This document shows positions 9,826 to 18,565 of a stretch of 64,000 nt of DNA, one piece after another. The position numbers were made by a program, and so were the translations under genes. This DNA comes from Oscillospiraceae bacterium (GTDB lineage Bacteria > Bacillota > Clostridia > Saccharofermentanales > Saccharofermentanaceae), in NCBI GenBank assembly GCA_902780785.1, contig CACZGS010000002.1, positions 248,001 through 312,000 on the forward strand. Direction: 5' to 3'. Numbering within the stretch: the stretch's first letter is position 1; every line of letters begins with the position of its first letter. The notes under the pieces are model-generated. The model was not told the origin of the DNA, searched no databases, and saw only the letters and a program-made list of their open reading frames with translations.

Positions 9826-11322
9826 TTAATATTCCTCGTCATCATCATCCGGAATATAGCCTTCAGGATCAGGGCCCCAATTGTAAACTTTTGAGTAATG
9901 AGTTTTGTCAGATTCTTCTGACATAACATCAGTGTCGAAAGATCCCTCATCAACACTTCTCTTCTTCCTTCTGTCACCAAAGTCAATGGCTTTTGTTACT
10001 AACCAGAAAAGAAAGGCCGGGAAAAGACTTACAACAAATGTAGACATCTGGTTGTGGCTTACCATCTTAACAAACATACCGGCAAAGAAGCCGAAATAAA
10101 CATCGGAATATACGACCGTGCTGTTACGTCTTAAGATCTTCTCTATAAAAGCTGTAAAGAATCCGAACATCAAAGGAAAAATGATCGTTCCTATAAGACC
10201 TAATTCATAAACACTTGTGGCAACAAGAGACGTCGGATTTGTACCGGTGCTCTGCCTTGAATATAAGCCGGTGTTGTATCTCCATAATGTATCCGGAACC
10301 TCAAATGGCAGAAATCTTTCTGGTATCCAGCTTGTCAGAGCAGAGATCAGATCATTTCCGATCTGTATCTGCAGATCTCCGGTAATCCAAGCCTTGATTG
10401 CTCTCATATCTGACGAGACAATGAATCTGAACTCTTTGGTAAGATTGCCTACAAAACCGCCTGACGGCGCACTCCAAACACCATAACGGATGAAATTCGT
10501 AAATGTATCAGCGAGCATGGTTACATTCAATAATACAAAGCAGCTTATGCCTGCAAATACCAGATAACGTGATACCTTCTCTTTCCTTCTATGCCTCAAG
10601 CCGATGATAAGAGCCGCAAGACCGATAAAGATAATCGTGATACGGCTGTCTGAAGCCATAAAGTAGAGATAATTACCAATTAATGAAAGCGCGATCAAAG
10701 CAAAGTATAAGATCCGTTTAAATCCCTTTGGTCTCTCAAGAAGATATCCTGAGAACAAAGAGTATAACGACAACTGAAGGATCGACAAAAATTGCTTTAC
10801 AAAGGCAAACGGATTATAGACAGTTCCTTTGCCCGATCTGATCCTTGCCGCCTGCGAAATAAAATACTGTAAAGAGCCATATGCTCTTGTCCAAACAAAG
10901 AGACTTATCCATCCGATAACAAGAGCTATGATTCCGCATAAAATAAGCTTGTTACCGTAATGTTTAACATCTGCTTCATCCAAGCTTGTCTCGGATTTTG
11001 CAGTTACGGGCTTTTGCTTAACAGACCAATAAGCGAGATTCATGAGGCCGTATGCTACGATTGACAGGAACCACATGAGGTAGATCCTGCCGATACCGGG
11101 TCTGCTGTAATCGTAGAAATAAAGATTCCTCTGGCCGTTTGATTCCTGAAGATAAAGAATGAAAGGAATAAAGCCGTAAACCAGTGAATACATGAGCCTT
11201 ACAAGGTCGAAGATCCTTAATTCATTACGCTTGATGATTCCCCTTACGGCAATGAAAAGATAAGCTATTCCGCAAACAGCATAAAGAAATGATATTAAGA
11301 ACAGATTATAACTAGTAAACAT
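9826..11322 (-). CDS. wzy: Oligosaccharide repeat-unit polymerase (Wzy-like)
   Basis: 498 residues, about 11-12 membrane helices, one large loop around residues 290-370 and a charged cytoplasmic tail (about 435-498) rich in Asp/Glu/Ser. The layout and position between glycosyltransferases and a flippase fit Wzy-type polymerases that link lipid-carried repeat units outside the membrane. Wzy proteins diverge strongly, so the call rests on topology and context. First of four candidate polymerases in the window. Confidence 0.78.
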   Translation of the reverse strand: MFTSYNLFLISFLYAVCGIAYLFIAVRGIIKRNELRIFDLVRLMYSLVYGFIPFILYLQESNGQRNLYFYDYSRPGIGRIYLMWFLSIVAYGLMNLAYWSVKQKPVTAKSETSLDEADVKHYGNKLILCGIIALVIGWISLFVWTRAYGSLQYFISQAARIRSGKGTVYNPFAFVKQFLSILQLSLYSLFSGYLLERPKGFKRILYFALIALSLIGNYLYFMASDSRITIIFIGLAALIIGLRHRRKEKVSRYLVFAGISCFVLLNVTMLADTFTNFIRYGVWSAPSGGFVGNLTKEFRFIVSSDMRAIKAWITGDLQIQIGNDLISALTSWIPERFLPFEVPDTLWRYNTGLYSRQSTGTNPTSLVATSVYELGLIGTIIFPLMFGFFTAFIEKILRRNSTVVYSDVYFGFFAGMFVKMVSHNQMSTFVVSLFPAFLFWLVTKAIDFGDRRKKRSVDEGSFDTDVMSEESDKTHYSKVYNWGPDPEGYIPDDDDEEY

Positions 11323-11326
11323 CTTC

Positions 11327-12517
11327 TCAATTCTCTATCACTACGGCCCATTCAGAGCTTATTCTCTCCGGCGAGAAATCCCTGACTCTTTCCAAAGACT
11401 TCTCAACATATCTGTCATGCAAAGCTTCATCCGTCAGCATCTCGATAATAGCATCAGCAAGCTGTTTCTCAGCTTTTGTCAGCGGTTCAGTAGAATTCAT
11501 ATGTCCCTTATCGCCTACCGATACCAATACGCCGTACTCAGCATATTCTATAACAGGCAAGTCTTCCTTATATGCCGTCTTGGGTGCTAATATCTCACGC
11601 GGTCCTGAAAGACAGTCGGAAGATATGCAAGGAACACCGCAGGACATTGCTTCAAGTATAACATTACCCAAACCCTCATATAATGACGGGAAAACAAACA
11701 CCGAGCTGTTCATTACATAAGCATGAGGAGCTTCTACAAAGCCCAGGAAATTAACATGATCAGTTAATCCGTATTCTGTTGCGAGCTTCTTAAGATCTTG
11801 CTCCAACGGTCCTTCGCCCAAGATATAAAGCTCAGCATCGCTTACCGACTTCACTACTTCAGACATGGCGCGGATAAGGTGCCACTGGCCTTTCTGTTCA
11901 AGGAGCCTGCCCATGGTAGTGATGCTGTGAGCACCTAATACAGAAGCCTTATCCTGATTTGCTTTCGCGGCAGTACGGAGCAATTCACCATCGCAAGGGT
12001 TATATATCGTACGGATGATATCGCCGTTAATACCGAATGTCTTGATCAGATCATCGCGCACACCGTCAGATAAGGTAACAACGCAGTCAGAACGCTTCGA
12101 AGAGAACCTTATCTGGGATCTGGTCTTCTTTAATTGTGCAGGAGTTGAAGCTTTGGATAATGACATCTGATTGCGGATAGATGTGATTATCTTATCTCCC
12201 CTCTTGGACAACACGTTAACGCGGTTGGCACCGGGCATAAGGCTGATCGATACATCGATCTTATTCTCGGCCTTTATCTTCTTAACTGCTGATACGCGCT
12301 TAAGCAAAGTAAGGAACTTCTTTACTTTGCCCTTTGCCGGCGGGAGCTTTAAGTCGTGCAATGTACCGCCATAAGGATATTTGATATCTGAACCGTTAAA
12401 GACAATGAGATGAACATTGTAGCGGTCTTTAAGACAGAGTGACAGATTGGCAGCCGTTCTCTCAGCACCGCCTCCGTAAAGCTTCTGTACGATTATCGCT
12501 ACGTTCTTCATTATCAA
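11327..12517 (-). CDS. Glycosyltransferase family 4
   Basis: 396 residues in a GT-B fold. N-terminal Gly-rich loop YGGGAERTA, C-terminal nucleotide-sugar site with GEGPLEQDLKKLA and the E-x7-E motif of retaining GT4 enzymes (YEGLGNVILEAMSCG), then SGPREIL. The probable start is TTG 12517, which overlaps the TGA of the upstream gene and has AAGGA at good spacing; ATG 12511 is an alternative. Cytoplasmic, adds one sugar to the lipid-linked repeat unit. Donor and acceptor unknown. Confidence 0.88.
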   Translation of the reverse strand: MIMKNVAIIVQKLYGGGAERTAANLSLCLKDRYNVHLIVFNGSDIKYPYGGTLHDLKLPPAKGKVKKFLTLLKRVSAVKKIKAENKIDVSISLMPGANRVNVLSKRGDKIITSIRNQMSLSKASTPAQLKKTRSQIRFSSKRSDCVVTLSDGVRDDLIKTFGINGDIIRTIYNPCDGELLRTAAKANQDKASVLGAHSITTMGRLLEQKGQWHLIRAMSEVVKSVSDAELYILGEGPLEQDLKKLATEYGLTDHVNFLGFVEAPHAYVMNSSVFVFPSLYEGLGNVILEAMSCGVPCISSDCLSGPREILAPKTAYKEDLPVIEYAEYGVLVSVGDKGHMNSTEPLTKAEKQLADAIIEMLTDEALHDRYVEKSLERVRDFSPERISSEWAVVIEN

Positions 12518-13581
12518 TTCTTTTCCTTTATAAGTTCATTTATTGCAGCACGCCAATCAGATAATACCCTATCAGCCGTGCATTTCTTAGCTGTTGCTAT
12601 GGCATTGGTCCTGACTTCACTGTTATCTGCACGAAGCACTTCTGTAAGCTTTGCTGCAAGAGCATCGCTGTCATTAACAGGAACCAAGTATCCGTTAACA
12701 CCGTCAGTTACATATTCATCAGCGCCATTCCAGTTAGTCGTAACACAAACCATGCCGGACATCATTGCTTCAAGAAGAGCATTTGAAAGGCCCTCATAAT
12801 CTGAGCACATTACGAAAAACTCATTCTTCTGCATAACGCCGAATATCTCAGGCGTATTGCCCATAAGATGAATCCGTGAAGTCATATCACAGTCAGCTAT
12901 GAGCTGTTCTAATTCGGCACGCTTTTTGCCGTCACCATAGATATAGACCTGCTTATCAGGAAATTCATTAGCTATCTTAGAAAAAGCCTTGATCATCATC
13001 GGATGATTCTTCTGATCCATGAGCTTGCCGACACAGATAATGTCCTTGTTCTCATGCTCACCTTCATATATAAGAGCAGAAATCGGATTGCCGATGATAA
13101 CGCTGTTGTCCTTGCACCATTTCTCATAGAACGAAGACTGATACTTGGTCTGGAAAACAACTCTGTCAGCCTTCTGATAGAGCTTTTTGCAAAGCCACAT
13201 CTCAAAGTCGCTTCTCCTGTCATGTGCAGGATCATTTCGCTCAGATACAAGAACCGGAATTCCAGTGCCTCGGTTGGCAAGCAAAGTGATTACATTGATC
13301 CTGCCTGCAAAAGAAACGATAACATCAGGCTTGATCCTGTTAATGACTGCCTTTAATTCATTGACCCACTTGCTGAAGTTCTTAAGGCGGTTGCCTTTAT
13401 GAGTTATATCGTGGATCTCAATGGAATCGTTCAATTCGTATTCGATCTTGTTTTCGATGAGGAGTGCAACACGGACATCCCAGCCGGACGCTGCATAGTC
13501 ATTGGCAAGTATTGAGATTACTCTCTGCGCGCCGCCTCTTAACATACTGCCGGAAACAAAAAGAATACTTTTCCTAATCAT
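12514..13581 (-). CDS. Glycosyltransferase family 4
   Basis: 355 residues. GT-B signature: RGGAQRVIS loop near residue 15, VSERNDPA, GKLMDQKNHPMMIKAF, and the E-x7-E motif in DYEGLSNALLEAMMSG. The start overlaps the previous stop in an ATGA tetranucleotide, so the three GT4 genes of block A are translationally coupled. It resembles the large group that includes galactosyl- and N-acetylgalactosaminyl-transferases of capsule loci, but substrate cannot be assigned. Confidence 0.88.
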   Translation of the reverse strand: MIRKSILFVSGSMLRGGAQRVISILANDYAASGWDVRVALLIENKIEYELNDSIEIHDITHKGNRLKNFSKWVNELKAVINRIKPDVIVSFAGRINVITLLANRGTGIPVLVSERNDPAHDRRSDFEMWLCKKLYQKADRVVFQTKYQSSFYEKWCKDNSVIIGNPISALIYEGEHENKDIICVGKLMDQKNHPMMIKAFSKIANEFPDKQVYIYGDGKKRAELEQLIADCDMTSRIHLMGNTPEIFGVMQKNEFFVMCSDYEGLSNALLEAMMSGMVCVTTNWNGADEYVTDGVNGYLVPVNDSDALAAKLTEVLRADNSEVRTNAIATAKKCTADRVLSDWRAAINELIKEKN

Positions 13582-14726
13582 AAGATCCCCATCGTCTCCA
13601 TAATCAGCTTATTAACTTTCTCGGCATCGAATCTGTCTTCAGCATATTTCCTGCCTGCATCACCCATCTTGATCACTTCATCAGGATGCTCGACCATCCA
13701 CATCATCTTCTCTGCAAGAACTGCGCTGTTCTTCGGAGGGATAAGGAATCCGTTGGTTCCCTTGCCGGTGCTGTCGGGATCACAGATGGTTTCCTTGCAG
13801 CCCGGTGTGCTGCATGTGATCACTGCACGACCGGTGCCCATAGCTTCAAGCACCGCATGAGGAATACCCTCGCGGTAGAATGAAGGAAGTACGAATACGG
13901 AAGATTTCTTGAGTGCTTCAGTCATATCGACAAAGCCTAAGTATTCGATAGTGCCGTCATCTGTATAGGACTTAAGCTCTTCTTCCCTGATTCCGTCTGG
14001 ATTGGAATCAAGAGCACCTGCAATCTGAAAGATAACTTCAGGATGAGCCTTCTTAACTATCCTTGCAGCCTCGAAATACTCCCTTACGCCTTTAGATACC
14101 AGCATTCTCGTTGCCATAAGGAATACAAAAGGCTCACAACTTGCCTTACTGTATGGGAACATATCAAAGTCTATACCCGAGCCCGGAATAAGCACGCACT
14201 TATCGGCAGGAATGAGCTTTCTTCTTACCAGTTCGTCAATGTCATCATGATTCTGAAAGAATACCTTAGTCGCACACTTGAAAGCTTTCTTATAAAGCCT
14301 GCATGTGATGAATCTGATCAGCTTAAACTTAAGACTTCCTGAACCTGATTCGGTAAATGCATAACCCAAGCCGTTTACTGTAGGATAGATACGGTCAACA
14401 CCAGCCTTCTTGGCGCCGATCGAACCGTAGATATTAGGCTTAGCCGTATAGCTGTGATAGATATCAATATGCTCATTGCGGATATAATCGCGGTACTTAT
14501 TGATGACCTTCATATCTGCAAAAGGATTCATTCCGGCGCGAGAGAAAGGTATGTGAGCAAACTTGAGACCGCTTTCTGTACAGAGATGTTCATTCTCTTT
14601 CTCATAGCCGCCGATTATTACTTCGCAGCCTTTATTGCGGATGGATTCAACGAGCTTCTTGCGCGTATAGAAGAAGATCTTTATACGCCCTGAATTCATC
14701 ATTATCTTCAATTTCTTATCTTCCAT
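13578..14726 (-). CDS. Glycosyltransferase family 4 (PglA/EpsD-like)
   Basis: 382 residues from ATG 14726, chosen because longer starts overlap the upstream gene by 50 bases; this start lies 10 bases after that stop. Motifs: HSYTAKPNIYGS, TVNGLGYAFT, REGIPHAVLEAMGTGRAVI, and GTNGFLIPPKNS. These match the subgroup around PglA and EpsD, which adds an N-acetylhexosamine early in repeat-unit assembly. An early-acting transferase in block A is a reasonable inference; the exact sugar is not. Confidence 0.85.
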   Translation of the reverse strand: MEDKKLKIMMNSGRIKIFFYTRKKLVESIRNKGCEVIIGGYEKENEHLCTESGLKFAHIPFSRAGMNPFADMKVINKYRDYIRNEHIDIYHSYTAKPNIYGSIGAKKAGVDRIYPTVNGLGYAFTESGSGSLKFKLIRFITCRLYKKAFKCATKVFFQNHDDIDELVRRKLIPADKCVLIPGSGIDFDMFPYSKASCEPFVFLMATRMLVSKGVREYFEAARIVKKAHPEVIFQIAGALDSNPDGIREEELKSYTDDGTIEYLGFVDMTEALKKSSVFVLPSFYREGIPHAVLEAMGTGRAVITCSTPGCKETICDPDSTGKGTNGFLIPPKNSAVLAEKMMWMVEHPDEVIKMGDAGRKYAEDRFDAEKVNKLIMETMGIL

Positions 14727-14736
14727 AACAACCTGT

Positions 14737-15798
14737 TCAGGATAATTTAGATTTGAGCCAAGAGACAAGTTCTTCTTTCTCTTTGGCAAGCGCAGCCATA
14801 TCGATCGATACGGGCTTTTGTGAGATCTCTCCTGCTCCTACCCTGTCGAGCAAGCCGCAGCGTGTGCTCTTTACAAAAAGCATCGCCGGATGACCGAATG
14901 CCAATGTGACTGCACAGGCATGAACTCGGTCAGAGAACGTCAGCTTTGAATTAGCGTAGATATCAAGATAACCGTAAGGGATATCAGAACATAAAGTATT
15001 TGCCTGGCTGTAGATCTTCCTTCTGTAATGAGGATGGAATCTGTGGTCAGTCCTGTAGATTATATAATCACCTGCAACGGAAGGTCTTTTGCGCTGCGGG
15101 AAAACAGAAGAAGCATAGATCAGAGCATCAGAGAATCTGTCAGTCTTGGATGCCATCTTGGGCAGAAGTCCGATCTGCTTGTAATAGTATGTCTTTCCAT
15201 CGAACTCGAAAGTCTTAGCACCTGAGAACTCCTTATCAGATACTACAGGTTCGCTGATCTTATCGAAGTTCATCGTGAAGAAATGCTCATTGATCTTCGC
15301 CGGATGATAGAAATCCGGTGCGAAGAAAGAGAAGCATATGCCATCGTATGCATTATCTGCATATTTACCGAAAGCCTCATAAGTATCTTTATCTCTCGAA
15401 GTAAGGATATAAGGTGCATGTTCCTTGAAGAATTCAGAGATCTCCTTAAATGCCTCATCGTTCATCTTCATCATGCCGGCACTCAGAATGATATAACGGA
15501 CACCCTTAGATTCCAGTTCAACCAGAGTATCTTTCCAAAGCTTAAGAAAATACTTGGAAATTACCGGTCCTGCGAGAACAAAATAATCAACGTCCAGCTT
15601 CGTGAAATAGTTCAGCTGATTCTTTGACGGATATAATCTCTTACCCAGATTCGTCGTATAAGTCTGATAGTCAGACACGACGGAAACATTCTCTTCACCG
15701 AGGATCTTCTTCAAGATATACTCGACGCCAAGGCTGTAAAAGGCATTTCCGATGTTAGTGCACCAGAAACCTGTACTATAAGCGACCTTAACGGCCAT
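14737..15798 (-). CDS. Polysaccharide pyruvyl transferase family protein
   Basis: 353 residues from ATG 15798, preceded by GGAGGGG; an ATG five codons earlier overlaps that site and is rejected. The N-terminus (VAYSTGFWCTNIGNAFYSLG) and the C-terminal FSDRVHACAVTLAFGHPAM segment match the polysaccharide pyruvyl transferase family (CsaB/WcaK-like). Members attach ketal pyruvate from phosphoenolpyruvate to sugars, adding negative charge. It is the first gene of block A. Some family members have other or unknown activities, so pyruvylation is inferred. Confidence 0.82.
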   Translation of the reverse strand: MAVKVAYSTGFWCTNIGNAFYSLGVEYILKKILGEENVSVVSDYQTYTTNLGKRLYPSKNQLNYFTKLDVDYFVLAGPVISKYFLKLWKDTLVELESKGVRYIILSAGMMKMNDEAFKEISEFFKEHAPYILTSRDKDTYEAFGKYADNAYDGICFSFFAPDFYHPAKINEHFFTMNFDKISEPVVSDKEFSGAKTFEFDGKTYYYKQIGLLPKMASKTDRFSDALIYASSVFPQRKRPSVAGDYIIYRTDHRFHPHYRRKIYSQANTLCSDIPYGYLDIYANSKLTFSDRVHACAVTLAFGHPAMLFVKSTRCGLLDRVGAGEISQKPVSIDMAALAKEKEELVSWLKSKLS

Positions 15799-15922
15799 CC
15801 CGAACCCCTCCAAAATCCATGCGCATATGCATATATATTAATTATATATAAGCATAAGACATCGAAATATTATGTTACATACGCATTAAATTTTGGAGAA
15901 ACTCAGATAACTCTTCCAAAAA

Positions 15923-16957
15923 TCAGAAGCACTTCTTATCGTGCAGCTGCTTGCAGTCAGCTATCTTTCCGCACTTGTAGCATACTTCATTGGAACATCT
16001 GTCAGAACTGAAGAACTCCCTGATGTTAGCCAGCGTGGTATCTGCGATATTAGACAGCGCTTCCCTTGTAAGGAACGCCTGGTGCGAAGTAACGATTACG
16101 TTAGGCATCGAAATAAGCCTTGCCAGAACATCATCGTTGACTATGTGGTTCGAATAATCATGGAAGAAGATATTGGATTCTTCCTCATATACATCAAGGC
16201 ATGCAGCGCCGATCTTACGGTCCTTAATTCCCTCAACGAGCGCCTCAGTATCGATCAGAGCACCTCTGGAAGTATTGATGATAACTACGCCCTTCTTCAT
16301 CTGCGCGATCGTATCAGCGTTGATCATGTGCCTGTTCTCATCAGTCAACGGACAATGTAATGAGATTATGTCTGCCCTGCTCCAGAGCTCATCCAGCGAA
16401 ACATACTCAATGCCTGAATCAGCAGCCGGGAACTTATCGTAAGCAATGACATTCATGCCAAAGCCACGGCAGATATCAATAAATATACGTCCGATCTTAC
16501 CTGTACCGATAACACCTACAGTCTTGCCGTGAAGATCAAATCCGGTCATGCCCTCAAGGCTGAAATTAAAGTCCTTAGTACGGATATATGCCTTATGAAT
16601 ACGGCGGATGGATGTCAGAAGCAGCGCCATTGCGTGCTCTGCAACAGCATAAGGAGAATAAGCCGGAACGCGTACTACATGAACCTTGCCATAAGCATAT
16701 TCGACATCGACATTGTTATAGCCGGCACAACGAAGAGCAATAAGCTTAATGCCCATATCATAGAGCCGGTCTATAACAAAAGAATTGATATCATCGTTAA
16801 CAAACACGCATACAACGTCGCTGCCTTCAGCAAGCTTATATGTGTTAGGCGTAAGACGGGTCTCAAAAAATCTGATATCGAACTCCCCGTCCTTATTTGC
16901 AGCCTCAAAAGACTGCCTGTCGTATTCCTTTGAATCAAAGAAAGCTATCTTTAACAT
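15923..16957 (-). CDS. ldhA: D-lactate dehydrogenase-type 2-hydroxyacid dehydrogenase with Cys-rich tail
   Basis: 344 residues from ATG 16957 (GGGTGA upstream; GTG 16966 is the alternative). D-isomer-specific 2-hydroxyacid dehydrogenase: NAD loop GTGKIGRIF (about 151-159), RCAGYNNVD substrate loop, and the Arg-Glu-His triad in TSRGALID, LDVYEEES and TSHQAFLT. It reduces pyruvate to D-lactate with NADH in the cytoplasm. The last 25 residues carry five cysteines (CSNEVCYKCGKIADC...C), unusual for the family and possibly metal-binding. It is unrelated in function to the polysaccharide genes on both sides and is flanked by non-coding gaps, so it is probably a single-gene unit. Confidence 0.88.
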   Translation of the reverse strand: MLKIAFFDSKEYDRQSFEAANKDGEFDIRFFETRLTPNTYKLAEGSDVVCVFVNDDINSFVIDRLYDMGIKLIALRCAGYNNVDVEYAYGKVHVVRVPAYSPYAVAEHAMALLLTSIRRIHKAYIRTKDFNFSLEGMTGFDLHGKTVGVIGTGKIGRIFIDICRGFGMNVIAYDKFPAADSGIEYVSLDELWSRADIISLHCPLTDENRHMINADTIAQMKKGVVIINTSRGALIDTEALVEGIKDRKIGAACLDVYEEESNIFFHDYSNHIVNDDVLARLISMPNVIVTSHQAFLTREALSNIADTTLANIREFFSSDRCSNEVCYKCGKIADCKQLHDKKCF

Positions 16958-17125
16958 ATTTATCACCCATTTCTAATCAGATAATCAATATATATCGTAT
17001 TTGAGACAGGTTTGTATACTAGATATCGGGGTTAATTTCCAGAACCAGTTTTGAATTTCCTAAGATCTTTAGCAAGACTAAACGGTATTATGCCCTAATA
17101 AATGAGATATTCCGAATATTTGTCC

Positions 17126-18451
17126 CTATATCAAATTCTTCAATTGATATTCCGTATCAATGCTCTTTATCTCACGGCAATACTTGAACCAGTCAGGACA
17201 GCCGTTGCGGCAGAAAGGCGTGCATTCAGGAAGGAAGCAGCAATTCCTGCACTCTTCTGCAACTTCCAATGAAGCTCTGGGATCGCTCTTGAGCTTAAAA
17301 TCCTCATCAAAGATATTGCTGCAAGCAGTATTTGTCGGCAGATGCTCGCAGTTATAGAGATCTCCTTCAGGGCTGATAACAACACATTTTCCTTCAGAAT
17401 CTGCCATACAAAAGTTGGACTTCATGCGATATTCGGAGCTCTTTCCCCTAAGGAATTTCATGCCGTTCTTTTGTGCCTCAGACCTTATCTCAATATAGCG
17501 TCTGTGAAGATCGACACAGCTCTCATCCTTCTGTGCCTGGAACAGCATAGAACTGTAGAGCCTGAGCTTATCTGTGTCTCCGTAGAGCTTATTGATATCT
17601 TCCCAGAATTCATACATGCCCTCAACATTTCCATGGTCGTAATTGCATCTTAGTGTTACTTCAAGGCCTGCTTCGAGCATGAGACCGATGGTCTTAAGTA
17701 AGTGCTCGTAGTTATGCTCTACCGGAGTGCAGAACAGCTTGCGTGCCTCATAATCAGCCTTCGAACCGTCAACTGATACCTGTGCGCCATTCAGATGCCA
17801 GATGTTAACAGCTGTATCCAAAAGTTCAGGAGTAAAAAGCGATGCATTAGTTATTATCTTGGATTTGAACAACACATTATGTTCATTCAGCGCGGTGCAG
17901 ATCCGGGTAATTATCTTGTTTGCCACAAGCGGCTCGCCGCCAAACCATCTTAGGGTGATCTCCTCAGAGCTTTTTGTTCTCAGAATATACTCAACGACCT
18001 TATCAGCGGTGGCCTCAGTCATGGAGCTGATCTTCATGCCCTTCTCATAGCAATAGACGCAGCGCGCATTGCAGCCAGTCGTGGGCAGGATCGTATAGCT
18101 CTTGATCCCGGTCTTTTTGTCCATAGCTTTCAGAACGGACACAGCCAGTTTATAGCGTGAATAATCGTCATCCGTGGTATAGACAAAAACGCATGAAGAT
18201 ACGAGTTCGGATAATCCGGAAGCCTCGAAAACCTTGCCTGACACAACAGGATTAACCGCAGGATCGATATTCGCCCACTCTTCATCAGACAACGAATAGA
18301 TACCGCCTGTCATTGTGGACTTGATCAAATGGCGGCCGGGCTCAGAATAACAATAGACATAACTGGACAGCATGTATTCACGCGAAGGATCAACACCGTT
18401 GCGTCCGAGTATCTTAATAACTCTGTTGTCAGGTTTAGCGAGAGTAAGCAT
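17126..18451 (-). CDS. Radical SAM/SPASM protein (peptide-maturase-like)
   Basis: 441 residues. The [4Fe-4S]-SAM site is C127-x3-C131-x2-C134 (CNARCVYC), followed by WFGGEP and the DGSKADYE segment of the radical SAM barrel. The C-terminal third has a SPASM-type array of about ten cysteines (SNFCMADSEGKC, YNCEHL, CRNCCFLPECTPFCRNGC). SPASM proteins mature ribosomal peptides or act as sulfatase-maturing enzymes. The first 120 residues form a separate domain. No Cys-rich or otherwise convincing precursor peptide is seen within 500 bases. It has its own promoter and sits downstream of a strong terminator, so it is an independent unit. Confidence 0.85.
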   Translation of the reverse strand: MLTLAKPDNRVIKILGRNGVDPSREYMLSSYVYCYSEPGRHLIKSTMTGGIYSLSDEEWANIDPAVNPVVSGKVFEASGLSELVSSCVFVYTTDDDYSRYKLAVSVLKAMDKKTGIKSYTILPTTGCNARCVYCYEKGMKISSMTEATADKVVEYILRTKSSEEITLRWFGGEPLVANKIITRICTALNEHNVLFKSKIITNASLFTPELLDTAVNIWHLNGAQVSVDGSKADYEARKLFCTPVEHNYEHLLKTIGLMLEAGLEVTLRCNYDHGNVEGMYEFWEDINKLYGDTDKLRLYSSMLFQAQKDESCVDLHRRYIEIRSEAQKNGMKFLRGKSSEYRMKSNFCMADSEGKCVVISPEGDLYNCEHLPTNTACSNIFDEDFKLKSDPRASLEVAEECRNCCFLPECTPFCRNGCPDWFKYCREIKSIDTEYQLKNLI

Positions 18452-18469
18452 TTGAATCCCTATTTCTCA

Positions 18470-18497
18470 ATTATATTTATTAATCAATATATCACAA
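18470..18497 (-). promoter_or_regulatory. Promoter of the radical SAM gene
   Basis: On the minus strand, TTGTGA (18492-18497) and a perfect TATAAT (18470-18475) are separated by 16 bases, about 19 bases before the ATG at 18451. Expected leader is under 20 nt. Confidence 0.65.
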
Positions 18498-18509
18498 CTT
18501 CAGCAATAA

Positions 18510-18541
18510 CAAAAAAGGCGTCATTCACTTTGACGCCTCTT
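18510..18541 (-). terminator. Rho-independent terminator ending block B
   Basis: Perfect 8-bp stem AGGCGTCA/TGACGCCT with a 7-base loop, extended by A-T/G-T pairs and followed on the minus strand by TTTTTTG. It lies 25 bases past the stop of the glycosyltransferase at 18566 and separates block B from the radical SAM gene. Confidence 0.9.
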
Positions 18542-18565
18542 TGTTCTTCTATATTCATATACACA

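Noticed and set aside
15820..15860. AT-rich palindromes upstream of the pyruvyl transferase as an operator
   Set aside because: Simple alternating AT sequence easily forms such palindromes; no distinct half-sites.
17128..17150. ATATCAA/TTGATAT inverted repeat at the end of the radical SAM gene as a terminator
   Set aside because: No T tract follows on the minus strand and the arms are A+T-rich.
18484..18558. 24-codon minus-strand frame just upstream of the radical SAM gene, a possible precursor peptide
   Set aside because: It runs straight through the block B terminator hairpin and the radical SAM promoter, has no cysteine or core motif, and no ribosome site.
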